A DNA stretch of 64,000 nt, from NCBI GenBank assembly GCA_022747635.1, contig JAKTNV010000063.1, forward strand, positions 806,001-870,000, in the 5' to 3' direction. Below, in pieces: positions 35,572 through 47,400 of the stretch; within the stretch, counting starts at the first letter, position 1, and every line of letters starts with the position of its first letter. This stretch comes from Hetaerina americana (lineage: Eukaryota; Arthropoda; Insecta; Odonata; Calopterygidae). Under the pieces are notes generated by a model. It was not told the DNA's origin. It saw only the letters and a program-made list of their open reading frames with translations, and did no database searches. Position numbers and translations under genes: made by a program.

Positions 35572-35763
35572 TCAGTACTGTTTCTGCATTCTATGGTATA
35601 CGTAATAGAGGTTATAATCATTCTCTTTGTCTGGCCCCCCTTCTCCTGTACCTAACGACCTTATTTTTCCAATTACACTCTGCTGGAGATTGCAGATTAA
35701 CTGTCGTTCTTTCCGCTCCACTCCGTTGTGCAGAAGCCCAATCAGGTTACTGCACGCATGCAC
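35572..35763 (-). pseudogene. Possible RT fragment of a LINE related to family 1
   Basis: The minus-strand frame contains GVERKERQLICNLQQSV followed by SLGTGEGG. This resembles IDWRERRLIRNLYMSQTAQVRVGNGES of the RT palm in the 52.7 kb copy. The similarity is short and neighbouring RT blocks were not found, so chance is possible. Confidence 0.35.
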
Positions 35764-36010
35764 GATTTTTCACATGAGAGAAAATAGTATAAATTGGTCA
35801 TTATTTGGCACTAGCCAATCTCCTATTGTCATCACAATTCTCATTGCATCCCTTATCCTAAGTGCTGAGGCAATTTCAATGACAAATATTTAAAATTTTC
35901 CCTAAAGTGTCTTTTTTTATAATTTTCTCTTCTTCTGAACTAGACACTGCATATAGATATGGGTGATAGCCCGAAAATAGCCATGTCTACATCTATATAT
36001 ACATCAATAC

Positions 36011-36060
36011 CCTGCGAGCCACCAAAAAGGTGTGTGGCAGGGGGTACAGCACCAGGGGGA
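36011..36060. repeat. Copy of the dispersed GCCACC...GGTGTGTGGC motif
   Basis: CCTGCGAGCCACCAAAAAGG then TGTGTGGCAGGGGGTAC forms a short imperfect hairpin and resembles 19945-19985. Confidence 0.4.
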
Positions 36061-36409
36061 AAGGGTAAAGGATGAGGGGGTTATGGTTTTTCAAATGGAT
36101 GGGGAAAGGTGGGGGGACCTGGAAATATATAAATATGCTAGTATAACCATGCGCAGTCGCTACCTTGTAGATTAATACTTATTACGTCCAGTCGACTCCT
36201 GGGGGATTTCGATTACATGCATTCTAGTCTCTTATTGTTCTTGGAAAAAAATGACATTTTAAACCTGTCAGTCTTGCAGTCAATCTGTCTAATCATTCGT
36301 GATCCCTCCGCCCGTAATACGTTGGGGTTCGTATTATGTTATTGATGTCATTGGAAAAGGGCACATATTTAAATGTTTTAATAAGTTTAATCTATACATA
36401 TACATATAT

Positions 36410-36436
36410 AGTATATTATATATATATATATATATA
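36410..36436. repeat. (TA)n microsatellite
   Basis: A short uninterrupted TA run preceded by TACATATATAG variants. Confidence 0.9.
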
Positions 36437-36469
36437 CGTAAACGCCGCTGTTTAAGTAGTTACGCTGAG

Positions 36470-37260
36470 TGTAAGAGGCGGTCGCTCCATTCTCGGTCTC
36501 CTGAATCCACCAATCCCATCCTTATCACGATCCCGATAAGGGATCACGTAGTACGATCACGAACGGTCTCACCTTTGGATGTAATGTCGCTCAAATGCAC
36601 CAAACAAAAAATGTGCTTTCGCATCGTGTGCCCTCACTTAGTGAATGTGGATTATCTCGGAGCGGGGGAGGGTGGATTTGGTACGCACGTACTAGGGAGG
36701 AGCCGACAGGGGTTAATGGGGAAACAGAGAGGGGAGGGCGAAGGAGAATGGGAGCTGGAGAAGGACGAGGGAGCGGGGAGAAGAAAAAGGGTGAGAAACG
36801 GGAGTAGTCATCCTCAGAGGTTATAAGGAGGAGAATGAGAGAAGGGTGTGAGTGTTGGGGGAGTCGAAGGTGGAGGCCGTGTCCTATGGAGACGAAGGGG
36901 TGGTGGTAAAGGGGCTTGGCGGTGAAGCTGGCTGGCGTGGATGCTCCTCAAAGGGAGTTGGTTCCCGACCGGCTTTTCTCTCCTTTGGCGGCGGGAGTAA
37001 ACAGTGTGTGTGGGGGCGTGCGGGGGAGCCAGCGGGTGAGTGGGCAGAAATACGTGAGACCTTATCGCCTTGTCCGCGAGGAGTTCTTGGGTCCACAGGG
37101 ACCCTCTTGACGCTCTCGGGATGTTTATCCCCGCCTTCTTTTTCTTTTCTTTCGGGGATTGCGCTCGCCGACTGAATACGCCCAACTGCCAGGATGCGAA
37201 CACCTCGCGAATGGGTGAGCCCTTTCTGAAATTTCCTTTCTTTGAGCCATGAAGTGAACA
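36470..37260. promoter_or_regulatory. GC-rich island, purine-rich then mixed
   Basis: G/A-rich plus strand at 36660-36870, then CpG-rich DNA with CGGGGGAGCC and TGGGGGCGTGCGGGGGAG. Overlapping frames of 100-175 codons on both strands are low-complexity. No TATA box or splice architecture can be defended. It could be a promoter or an unrecognised first exon. Confidence 0.35.
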
Positions 37261-37609
37261 AATCTCACACCCGCCGCTTCCCTACCTTTGTCTCCACCTG
37301 GGGGTGCATCATTTTAATGCTACATGCAATGAATTTCAATGGATGTTCCATGAACTTCATGAGCTACGTGGATGCCATGTGGACTACCATGAAAATGGAT
37401 AAGGGCGAACTTTCCTGAAAATAAAGTTATTAATCCGGACTGTATGCTCTACGGTCATCATTGAAAAACAAGATCTTTTCCTTCTCTATTGAATATATTA
37501 TTGTAATGATTTGTAAGATCTAAGTGTCTTTCATCGTACTATTTCTATGCATTATATAGATTTCTTAGGACGTGACACAACTCGGGGTGGCGCTGATATG
37601 TTCACAAAA

Positions 37610-38150
37610 AGATTGCTTTTATTATTATTATTAAAATTTACATGAGCAGATAGACAGTGTCAGGTGGCACACGAGTCCCAAGTAATCACAAAAGAAAATA
37701 AATAAAACCAGTCAGTAAAACAAAAGTACACTTAAAGGGAACTTCAGAACACAAATATCTTTCACGAAACAAGTAAATCCCCATCTCATTAACATCAATC
37801 AATCAGCAAGAAAAAAAAAGATAAATTAAAAAAAATTAAGCTGTTTCATATAACTCGTATTACATATAATTTTACATCACAAATCAATCAAATTATTACA
37901 TAAATTCCTTGCATCTTTTCTTAAAAGAATGCACCCTGTTAGGAAACGGCTCGAATAGTTTTGCAGGTAAGGTGTTCCAATCAAAAATTGTTTTATTTAG
38001 AAAAGAAAATGTTTTTAGAAAAGAAAATATTTTTTGGAAAGAAATTTTTTTGAAAATCACGAACAAAACCTGCCTTTTGTAGTTCATACGATTTACCATT
38101 GCGGAAATTGTGTATGATCGTCGTCAACAAATCCTGGCTATCTGTATGCT
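37610..38150 (-). pseudogene. 3' end of a non-LTR retrotransposon (different from family 1)
   Basis: The minus frame 37896-38099 ends FLNKTIFDWNTLPAKLF, EPFPNRVHSFKKRCKEFM and a stop. The F..RTI.WN.LP...F...FK.R pattern is the usual C-terminus of Jockey/I/CR1-group RT proteins, and the 51.3 kb protein ends in the same way (CRLWNSLPDDI). The stop is followed by about 270 bases of 3' UTR and a (AAT)n tail at 37612-37632. An AGAAAAGAAAAT unit is repeated inside the coding part. It is 5'-truncated. Confidence 0.7.
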
Positions 38151-38154
38151 ACAT

Positions 38155-40070
38155 TATTAAATTCATTGTTTTATGACCCATGACTTGATGTGCATGGAGG
38201 AAAGATCGATGGGTGATTTCTTGATTCCTCCCTGTCATCGCTTTTAAATGATGATGCTATTATCCAGTCATTGGAAGCTTTTTGATCTATTAGGGATATA
38301 TGGAAGGTAATCTCAAGATACAGCGCCATTTCTGAGATAGTTCCTCATGTATTCGAGCGGTTGTTTTCTTCAGAACCTAGGAATTAATTTGGGCAAAAGA
38401 TTTTTAGCAGAGATTCTATTCCAACACGTGAATTTCCAATTTCAGAATTTGGATGGGGAACTGATTGCGTAGAAGATATTTGGTGAGCAGCTGGCGAAAA
38501 TGCTTCAAAAGAAGGAATTTAATAAGACTTCTCGGAACTGCTGGTTGCACCTTCGCTTTATCGTTTCACACGCCGCGTGGCTTATTATTTCGCAAGTTCG
38601 GCCCATGCTTATCGAAATATCTTTCGCTTTTGCGGTAGTTGGTACGGGTGGTTAGTGAACTCATATTAAATTGTGTCAAAACATCAGACTTTTATATGAA
38701 ATCTTCCAACAGGTTTTGCTAAGGAAATATATTTCAAATGAAAATTAAATATTCCCTTCCTATTTGGAAGGCCCATTCGCTCATTAGGTATAGGAAATAT
38801 TAATAGACACATATAAGCTCTAATTCTCAAGTGTAATTACACGATGTTTCAATTTTAGTTTGGATTCAAATTCATTAAATATTCATGACTCATTTTCTCG
38901 TATGTATATTCTAAAGGTTTCCTAAAGCCCTTTACGCCGGAATGCACTTAAATAATCGTATTTCTGGTAATAATGAATGCATTGAAATAATATTTTACAA
39001 TAAAATAAAATGGACTTACTTTAGAGACTCAGAAAGGATCATTGAAATATTAAAAATCTAGGGACTAAATTTGAAAGAACCCACGACCGAAATATTTTAT
39101 CATTTTTATAAAAGGCGAAAGATATTAAACCACCTAAGGGATACGCTTATTCGCCAGTGAGTAAAATATAATTTAATAGAGGATAAATAAGATACTCGAG
39201 GTAAAAGGAGAGGTATTATTAGCATAAGATCTGGCAGGATTGAGGAAAGGACGCTCATATGGGAGGCTTAACGATCGATCAATCATATAGAACTGATGCC
39301 GAGGATACTTGTGCATCCAAGAAACGTACGTCGCCTTTATCGGTTTTCAAAAAAGTGTAGATTTAATTAAAATTAAAATGGCGGTGTCTATTGATGATCT
39401 GAGCGCATATCCAGAATTTCACTCGAGGGGAAAGCGAATTCATAAAATAAGGGAGACCATGATTAATAATAACTATAGCAAGGTCATCAGAATGATCTCC
39501 CTAGGAATTTCATAAGGTTTTTCTCGGGGCAATATTTAGTGAACTTTCGCGCAAGGGCAAAATCATTGTGATGTTTAGCAAATTGAGACGTCGGTCGAGC
39601 CTTAAAGATACATATTGATGCTTTCCTTTTCTGTGGCTCCATCGGTTGTTTCATGGTAACTCATGGATTTTTGACGCGCTAAGTTCCATTAAGTGCCATA
39701 AGTACCATTAATCTATGCGTGAGTCTTTAAGTTTCAATTTTACTCCCCATAGCCACAGGAATCTCTGGCATTTCGGCCAATGAGAATTACAAAAGTATTT
39801 AAAAAACCTTTCTTTTGAGAAGAAAATCCAAATTTTGTTCAAGGCAAGCCTACTGTCGGTAGCATAACTTGCTGATTTGAATTCGGTAAATCTTCAGGAA
39901 ATTATGCTGCCGCACTCTTTATTTATATCCAAAATCAGAGAGAAATATTTTTTGAAAGTTTCTGTTGTTGGTACCCAGTAAATCAGTTGTATGGAAATCA
40001 GGCTTCGCTCTTTGGGAAATAAAATGCAAGTGATAAGTGACGGCATCAGTTGGACGGTTACCGGGAAACA
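38155..40070. other. Stretch without a recognisable gene
   Basis: AT-rich. No supported frame or repeat. Confidence 0.45.
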
Positions 40071-40078
40071 CAGGCAGG

Positions 40079-40950
40079 GAATTACATTTCAAGTTTCAGG
40101 ATAATACGACGGTAAGCGGAAAACTAATGCATACATGCTTGTAAACCATAAACAAAATGACCTTCAGAAGAACTCGTGGTAGCATGTGGAAGTAACATCC
40201 CCCCTCAACACGCATGCGCACGTTTGAGGTCGATACATTCATCCAGTGCACGTGTTTTGAGAAGCGGAAGTATGGAGACGTGTTCTAGTGCTATGTCAAC
40301 GCGAGTTAAACAGCGTGACCTAAAACGTGGCTCCTATTGAGATTCATCGTCATTTATAGGCTCTTTATTTTGACGATGCTATTTAGAGGTCTACTGAAAA
40401 TCGATGGGTAGTAAAACTTCGTGGTTGCGAGCCTGAAACAGCCATAATTGTCGATGATACTTCGTTTGACTATGTTTTGGGATGCTCACCGAGTTTATGC
40501 GACCAATTTTCTGGAACGAGGGACAACAGTAAATTCTTCTCAGTATTTACTGGCTCTAAAACAATTCTGAATTCGAGTTCGTCGTGTTAAAGGCAACCTG
40601 GCGCCAATAATCTTGGAACATAACAACGCGCGTCCACACACCTCGCGCGCAACCGGAGAGGCTCTGCGAAACCGGAAATTTGAGCCGATTCCACACCCTC
40701 CTTAATCCCCCGATCTTGCGTCTTGCAATTTTTATTTTTTTCCTCAACTCAAAGGATACCTGAAGGGTAATTATTACACATCGGGCGATGAAGTGAAGGC
40801 AGCTGTCAAGTCCTGGATTCGGAAGAGTTATTCAGTGACGGAATGAAAAAAACTTGTTACACGTCGGGAGAATTGTGTTAGCCTTAACAATTACTATGTT
40901 GAAAAATAAATATATGATTTTGAAACTTAAGAAATGTAATTGATTATACT
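40079..40950 (+). mobile_element. Mariner transposon, decayed, with visible inner TIRs
   Basis: ATTACATTTCAAGTTTCA near 40081-40099 is matched inversely by ATTACATTTCTTAAGTTTCA near 40920-40942, as expected for terminal inverted repeats. The outermost bases have diverged, so the exact ends are uncertain. The 5' non-coding part is repeated at 12.35-12.59 kb. Confidence 0.75.
40440..40905 (+). pseudogene. Mariner transposase, catalytic residues lost
   Basis: Pieces in order: FWDAHRVYATNFLERGTTVN and SSQYLLALKQ, then LEHNNARPHTSRATGEALR, PIPHPP-stop-SPDLASCNFYFFPQLKGY, GDEVKAAVKSWIRK and KLVTRRENCV.LNNYYVEK. The second catalytic aspartate (HDNARPH in Mos1-type enzymes) is Asn, and the third (LAPSD) is also Asn. 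The two positions are still 34 residues apart, so the framework is D34D. The N-terminal half is largely gone. Confidence 0.82.
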
Positions 40951-41119
40951 TTTTTCCCGGTCTTCCTATTGGCTTTTGTTTGTGGTCTAAAAACATGTGT
41001 GCATTACTTTTCAGCCTACCACCGTTTTTTGAGAAATAGAATAGTTGCTATTTGTATGCCTAAGTACAGGCATATGGTAAATTTTTTGTAAACGCATTTC
41101 AGTGGCCAATTCGAAGAAG

Positions 41120-41255
41120 CTATGGGAGATGCTGCGACAGTAACATTTGGCGGAGTCTCCCGCTAATGCGCATTACAACGCTACAATTTTCAAGTGTAGT
41201 CCGGTCAAAGCGAATGATTTTTGCACTTCGAATGTAATAAATTGTATTGTTCCGA
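41120..41255. repeat. Two SINE fragments abutting in opposite orientation
   Basis: 41120-41212 matches the SINE body on the minus strand (GGGAGATGCTGCGACAGTAA, GAGTCTCCCGCTAATGCGCA). Immediately after it, about 41213-41250 (GTCAAAGCGAATGATTTTTG) is the head/body joint on the plus strand. No complete head is present. Confidence 0.65.
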
Positions 41256-41559
41256 GTTGAATTCCAGTATTTTCCTTAAGCAGCAATTCGAAGTCATTCT
41301 TCATTTTATTCCATGAACGGTACCCTTAGGGAGGGAATTGGAAATCTTTTAATTTTGTGGCTGAAGCAAATAAGACGGCTGAAAAGTTGAAGGCAACTTT
41401 AGTGCTCTTTAATCACATAAATAGAATACGTGAATTAATATTTCGTGATATTTCCGAAACATCGTCCATTTGGTGAGAGAAGTTTAAGAAATATACCCGA
41501 GGCCTTTTTAAAAATTTTAGGAGACCTTTGTGTGTGGCATGCGAAGCCTGGAGTCCTCT

Positions 41560-41655
41560 GCTAAGAAATGTAAGGCGGGCCCCCGCGGGGAGTGCATGCA
41601 GAAGAAGCGAAGAGGAGAGCCCGGGGGGAGGGGAATGGGTGACCGGGGGTAAGAG
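41560..41655 (+). other. Small GC-rich patch with G-quadruplex motif
   Basis: 41623-41649 contains four G runs (G6, G4, G3, G5) with loops of 1, 3 and 5 bases. Confidence 0.6.
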
Positions 41656-41659
41656 CCTG

Positions 41660-44190
41660 AGAGACGGACAGAATAGAATAAGCCCTATCACATACTCTTG
41701 AAATTGTCCCTTGGCGCCAAGCTAGGAAAACCTCCAAGAAGTCTAAGAGCAGAAATAACTGAGAGGCACTGTACGCGCCCTTTTTTCATATATTTTAATA
41801 AGGCTCCTGCTGAATTGTGAGAACTCAAACGGGTTTTTCATTATAAAAATGGCGGAATCACTATGTAGTTTTCTTTATCTAAAAACGGTATATGTGCATA
41901 ATATCTCGAAAAATAAATAATATTTTTTTGAAATGGGTATACATGAACTGAACATTTCCCCAGTGAACATTTACTCTGAATGGGAATGTTTCATTATATT
42001 TGTGTAAATGGAATATTGGAAGATATATGACACATCATCTTTGCTTTTGATAGTCGCGTCCTTTTCCGGTGTATACATGTGGTTTGTAAGTAAATATTTT
42101 GGGCAAATATAATAAAATAGGATTTGAAAACCAAATTGTATATTCATAGAAGTTACCAATAAACATTATTTCATCCGGAAACTGAATTTTTTCGTAAAAT
42201 CCTTGTTCCAGGGTTCTTTAGCTATTTCCTGGTCCAGGGATTCACACATTTATCTGTAAAATAATAAAGCCACTTAAGATGCTCACGGCTTGAATATTCA
42301 GATTTCTTGCCATAGCTCTCTAGTGGAAGTGGCTAACAGTAGTGGCTAAAATGAAATTGGTTATATTATATTTTTAAATTGGATGAGGAATCTTTTATTA
42401 TGTATGTATATCATGTTACAATATGATTTCATTTCGCATTAATATTTGAATTGAAAGCGCTTTTGGACATTGGTTAAATTTCAATAATATATTGGGTCCC
42501 TAAGTTCGTAATATGCATGTACATAATATATGCACACATATAAATATGCGATTATGATTAAATTTTATGGAAAAATACAAGTTAAAGTTACTAACAAATA
42601 AAATGTTTAGGTATTCATCAGTAAACAGGGGAATAGATAAATTAAACGGAGCCTGACATTAAAGAAAGACAGAGGGAGATAGAAGTGAACGGGCAGAAGT
42701 AGAAAAGCAGAAGTCGAGAAACCGAAGGAATACAAGATAAGTAACTGTGCAAGGTGATGAACCTAAACCTTCAGGGTTAATTTAATGTTGACCAGCATAA
42801 TACGATTACACACCCAAAGGAAACGTAAATCGATGAAGAGAGGTTTGGAAGTGTCGTGCTTGGAGTATAAAGAGTTCCTCCACACTAGTTGCAGAAGGAC
42901 AGGAAGAAGAGGATTATATCACCGAAGGTCGGAGTCATTCGGTATAGAAACGCAATTCTCTCCAATTGCCCAAGGAAGCGTGAGAAATTCTTTTTCTTTC
43001 ATCCGGTGTCCCAGAAAGATAAAGCCGTTACCCGCCAAAGGGCCATTGGAAACGCCAAGGATAAGATGATATCCCTGAATTGACTCAAAACGAATTCCAA
43101 ACACCTCACCCAAAGATGGTTGGTCTTTAAATATGTATTTTGCTAAGAATGGCTCGAAATCCGTCAAAGTAAAAAGAGCGAGCGGATACAAGGTTTCACT
43201 CTATTATGAATATTCACTACATCATGGCAAATAATATAAGGGTAATTGCCTAATAGTTCCTTAAGAACAATAACTTACATTAAGGCTTAGTAATATACTG
43301 TCTTGATGTAAAAAGCAAAAGATTTTCCGTACATATATTTATATTCAATGTAGATGGTGAGGTCAGGACTTGTCAATTTAATTCAATCATAAAATAAAGC
43401 AATTTCCTTATATTTTCGGAAATTTCAGTATTTTGAACATTTTTACGATAAGTGCTTGCTGGAGTGTAAGAGTTGCTGAAAGGATAATACGGCGCAAGAA
43501 CTGATGGCTTAGTAGAAGGTATTGACATTTCTAATTTCTTCATTTTTCAAAGTTTTATTTGTCAAATTTCCATATATAACACAGTATTTTAACTTCTTGC
43601 ATATTTTATAATATTGAAATCCGTATTTTGGCCATCATCAATCAAATCATTATAAATGCAGGGAGATTGCATCGTAAATTTCTGTGAACGTGGAATTAGG
43701 ACTTGCTGCCTTTGATCGCGAATTTTTAGAGTAAAACACGCTCTCACTATGGAACCCAAGACGGTTTCCAAAATGAAACCAAGTGAATCCATAGACCGAG
43801 GAATATCATTGATGTAAGATGACAAAGAGATTGTCACAGATGAATAAACGAAGAGCTTTGGAAAAATAATTTAAGTCTAAAAAACCTTTACCGCGGGAGA
43901 TTAGATATTTTAACTTTAAGAATTACGGGGCGCACGCTGCAAAATTTATCAAATCAGAAATAACCAGGAGCCTGGAAATTATCCATTATTACCATTAAAA
44001 AATCTCCAGCGCAAAGGTATGGGGTGTATTATTGTAACGTCATTGAATTTTTATGCGATTTAAGCATAATTTTCACAATCCCATTAGCGTTATGCGAATC
44101 TCTTTGGCTTATAATGATTATTATATGATATATTGTATGATGAAGATCAACTCACTTAAAGAGTATTTTCCTTAAGCTCCGACAATGGTT
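41660..44190. other. Stretch without a recognisable gene
   Basis: Short frames near 42785-43191 on both strands overlap one another and show no domain. Confidence 0.4.
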
Positions 44191-44264
44191 TAGCATCTAT
44201 GGAAATGTTCCTAAACTCTTGTTCTGCTACATTTGTAACAGAGCCAAAGAGGCAATGCTGTCTG

Positions 44265-44484
44265 TTGCGCTACCCATTTGGACACTTTTGACTTACACGG
44301 AGTTTCCCAAGATAGTGTCCTGGGATCATATTTTGTAAATCTTTTCTTGGATGATCTGGTCCTCCTAGTTTTTCATCACAAGCTCACACCCAGCTTAAAA
44401 ATGATGAAGGCATATTCAAACGAATGCATAGTGTTGGAGACTGTAACGTTATTCAGAAATCCTCTAAATAAGATTTCAAAATGA
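44265..44484 (+). pseudogene. Possible RT relic of a non-LTR retrotransposon
   Basis: The frame reads DLHGVSQDSVLGSYFVNLFL then DDL. This resembles the RT block HGVPQGSVLGPLLFxLFINDL, as does the 50.47 kb copy (RGVPQGSILGPLLFSLYINDI). Flanking RT blocks were not recovered, so this is an ancient fragment at best. Confidence 0.4.
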
Positions 44485-44489
44485 TGCTA

Positions 44490-47400
44490 TTTCTGACAAC
44501 GTAACCCCGACTCAAGTTATACCTCTCATCCTAAAAAAAAAACACTTTTAACTTTCAATATGCTATTAATTCCACGCTGCTGAACTAGATGTTCTAATTC
44601 AGGCATACTAGCGTATTCTCAGCTAGTTAGCCAAATTTCTGTGACCAATTCAAGGTAGTCAAAAGCTACCATTTCGTATTGCTCTCATATATGATGGGTA
44701 TCAGTAGCATATGATCACAAAATCTCAAAAGTTTAAATAATATTTGACTAATTAGTAAAACACAGTCACCCACATTCGAAATATGATCACTGATGCCGTT
44801 CTGGCTTCGCTCACAATCTCAAAACAATGTAAACAGATTTAAAGCCCACTTTACCCTATGGATCCATTTGTAGATTTTCATTGCAACGATTGAAAAACTT
44901 ATTCCGCTACCACCTCTGACATTAACATTTTACCACAATTGTTCTTTTCGTGTAAGCCTTTTGCTTTGTGTTTTTTACAATAAACTGGAAATATTCCTGC
45001 ATACGGACAATGTTATAAGTAAATTACCAACTCCAATTACTAATTAAAGCATGTATTACGTGTATACGTTTCATAATAACAAGGTAGAGGAAAATAAATA
45101 TAATTATAAAAGTGATTTTTCGGTTTTAAAAAGGCCTCAATTAAGTAATTATGAAAAATAGCGAGGAGAAAATAACCAAAACCAATTTGAAAAGTCAAAA
45201 TATAAATTTATATAGGCTTCAAAAGAGCTTTGAAGGTTACAGTTTATTTCTCTTGCAGGAATTGAAAAATAAATGCCTTGATGCTGCGAAATCTCGTGTA
45301 TGCTATTAAAGTCTTATACATCAAGCTCAGTTAGAATAAACTGAAAAGTATTGGATTACTCTTCGAATTTTTATTATTTTTTTCTGGACGTAATAACTTT
45401 TAAATTGAGTTAAGAATATATTTTTAACATTTTACAGCTACCTTAGACATGACATATCCGGCTATATTTAGAAAATATCTTTTAGTATTAATAATAAAAT
45501 TAATCTTAAAGGGCCCGAAACATAATAAAATTGATATGAGGATAAATTACTACAGTAGGGTATTTTATAAAAAATGCATTATCATGTATAGAGTAGTAAT
45601 AACGGAGCACTTATGGCGGGGTTTTTGCGTTAACCCTGCAATTAATATTACTTAAAATAATGCATTATCTTAATACATATTGAATGATGCAAGAGCTAGC
45701 CATGAATTAGTGTCGACGATAACGTAGCAGTAGTATGGTAAGAGTGGTGCGGTTTCAAAATTGGAGATTATAAATCCATATAGATTGTTGGCAATTATTT
45801 GACGCGTAATTAATTATCCTAGGTCCCCCAAAAAATATGTTAATATTATACTACTATATAGGTTTATATTATATATAGGTAATAATGAAATGAATAATTC
45901 TTTGAAGATTCTCTTTTAAAAACTAATGAACAGAAATATTCACATTTTTACAATTCTAACAATTCCCCTTGAATTATTTGTGCTTCATGTTCATTGGCAA
46001 TGTGAATTCTCTAATTAATTTCTTAGGAATTGTCTTAAATCATAGACTTGGCTTTACGAAACTTACAATTCACTGTTACCCAATGGGTTGTCACTATCAA
46101 TTTATCTAATTAGTAATTTTCCACAGTAATTTGAGTTTGGTCAAGTCTAAATAAATTATAACTTTTAAAAGCCTGATTATCAGTAAATCAAAGAAATAAC
46201 AATATTCTAATTTTTAGTTGGAAAAGAACAAATCTTGAGTGGGCTTGTTTATCTTATGATTTTCTTTTGGATATATCTTCCTGAATTTATTTGAAGAATG
46301 AACATTTATGTGAACATTTCTATTTTCAACTGTACTTATCTATTGACCGCCAAAATATTGATGTGCTAACTCAGTATTTTATTAGTACTTCTTCATACCT
46401 ACAACTCCATGATCTTTCTTAATTTTCTTCATGTATACATATTTTGATCTTCATAATGACAAAAGAGTGCTCAAAAAGAGGATTGACACCATGAGCAACC
46501 AAAATTAAAAAAAAAATACGCTGTCGGCGCCAAAGCCGCAAACAACCCCGTTCGGCTGAGCTCAGGTTAAAGGTGGAGCAAGAGAAGAGTTTACTTCGGT
46601 AGCTCCCGAAAATGTAAATGCGGTATTCGGGAATACGGTGATGGAGAGCGTTTAACTCTCTACCCACGATTAATTAGCTCTAGCTTGGATTGCCTGGCTC
46701 AAATAGAAGGAGCCGCACCAACTCTTGGACCTTCGGTTGAATATATCCAACCTATCTTGGGGTGCAAATTAGAATTTTCCTTTATCCATCTATCATGAGG
46801 GAAAACCTATTGTTTGAAAGATTTAGATTATCTTTTTTCCCTCGTGTGGCTCGCGATCACGAAAGAAAATGAGAGCACTCAGCAATTTTAGTTCGTTGTA
46901 ACTTCTCATCTAATGTGACTCCTTTACTAACAAATCAATTAATTCCAATTTATATAAGTGCGTCAGTGGAAAAAAGTATATTTAATAGTATATTTAAGTA
47001 CATTCAAAGCATAAGGGCATCAAAAATTGGGTCCGTAGCGAACTCTACCTCACAACTTACGGTCAACTAACAGTTACGTGTAGGGATCACAGATTTCACC
47101 CACCGAATTTGCCTATTTAACCATAGTTAACTTTGCAGTTGTAATTATTTACGCGATCTTCTTATATTTTTCTTGGCTGTTTCGTAAATACATATAGATG
47201 TGAATTATGTTTGGGATTAGTGAAAGTGCTCTTTGTTTCGGTTATTATTTGACGTTCGCTTTGCGGTGCTCTCCAGTCTTTGCGCCGCGAGACTGCGATT
47301 ATAATGTTTCAACTCAGAAGGTAGAACACTGTGAGTAACGGACAGGCCGTGCAACACGATTCTAGGTTTAAGTGAGGCAAATGGCTAACGACAAAGCCTT

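Noticed and set aside
36299..36826. 175-codon plus-strand frame
   Set aside because: It crosses a TA microsatellite and enters a purine-rich island. No conserved motif.
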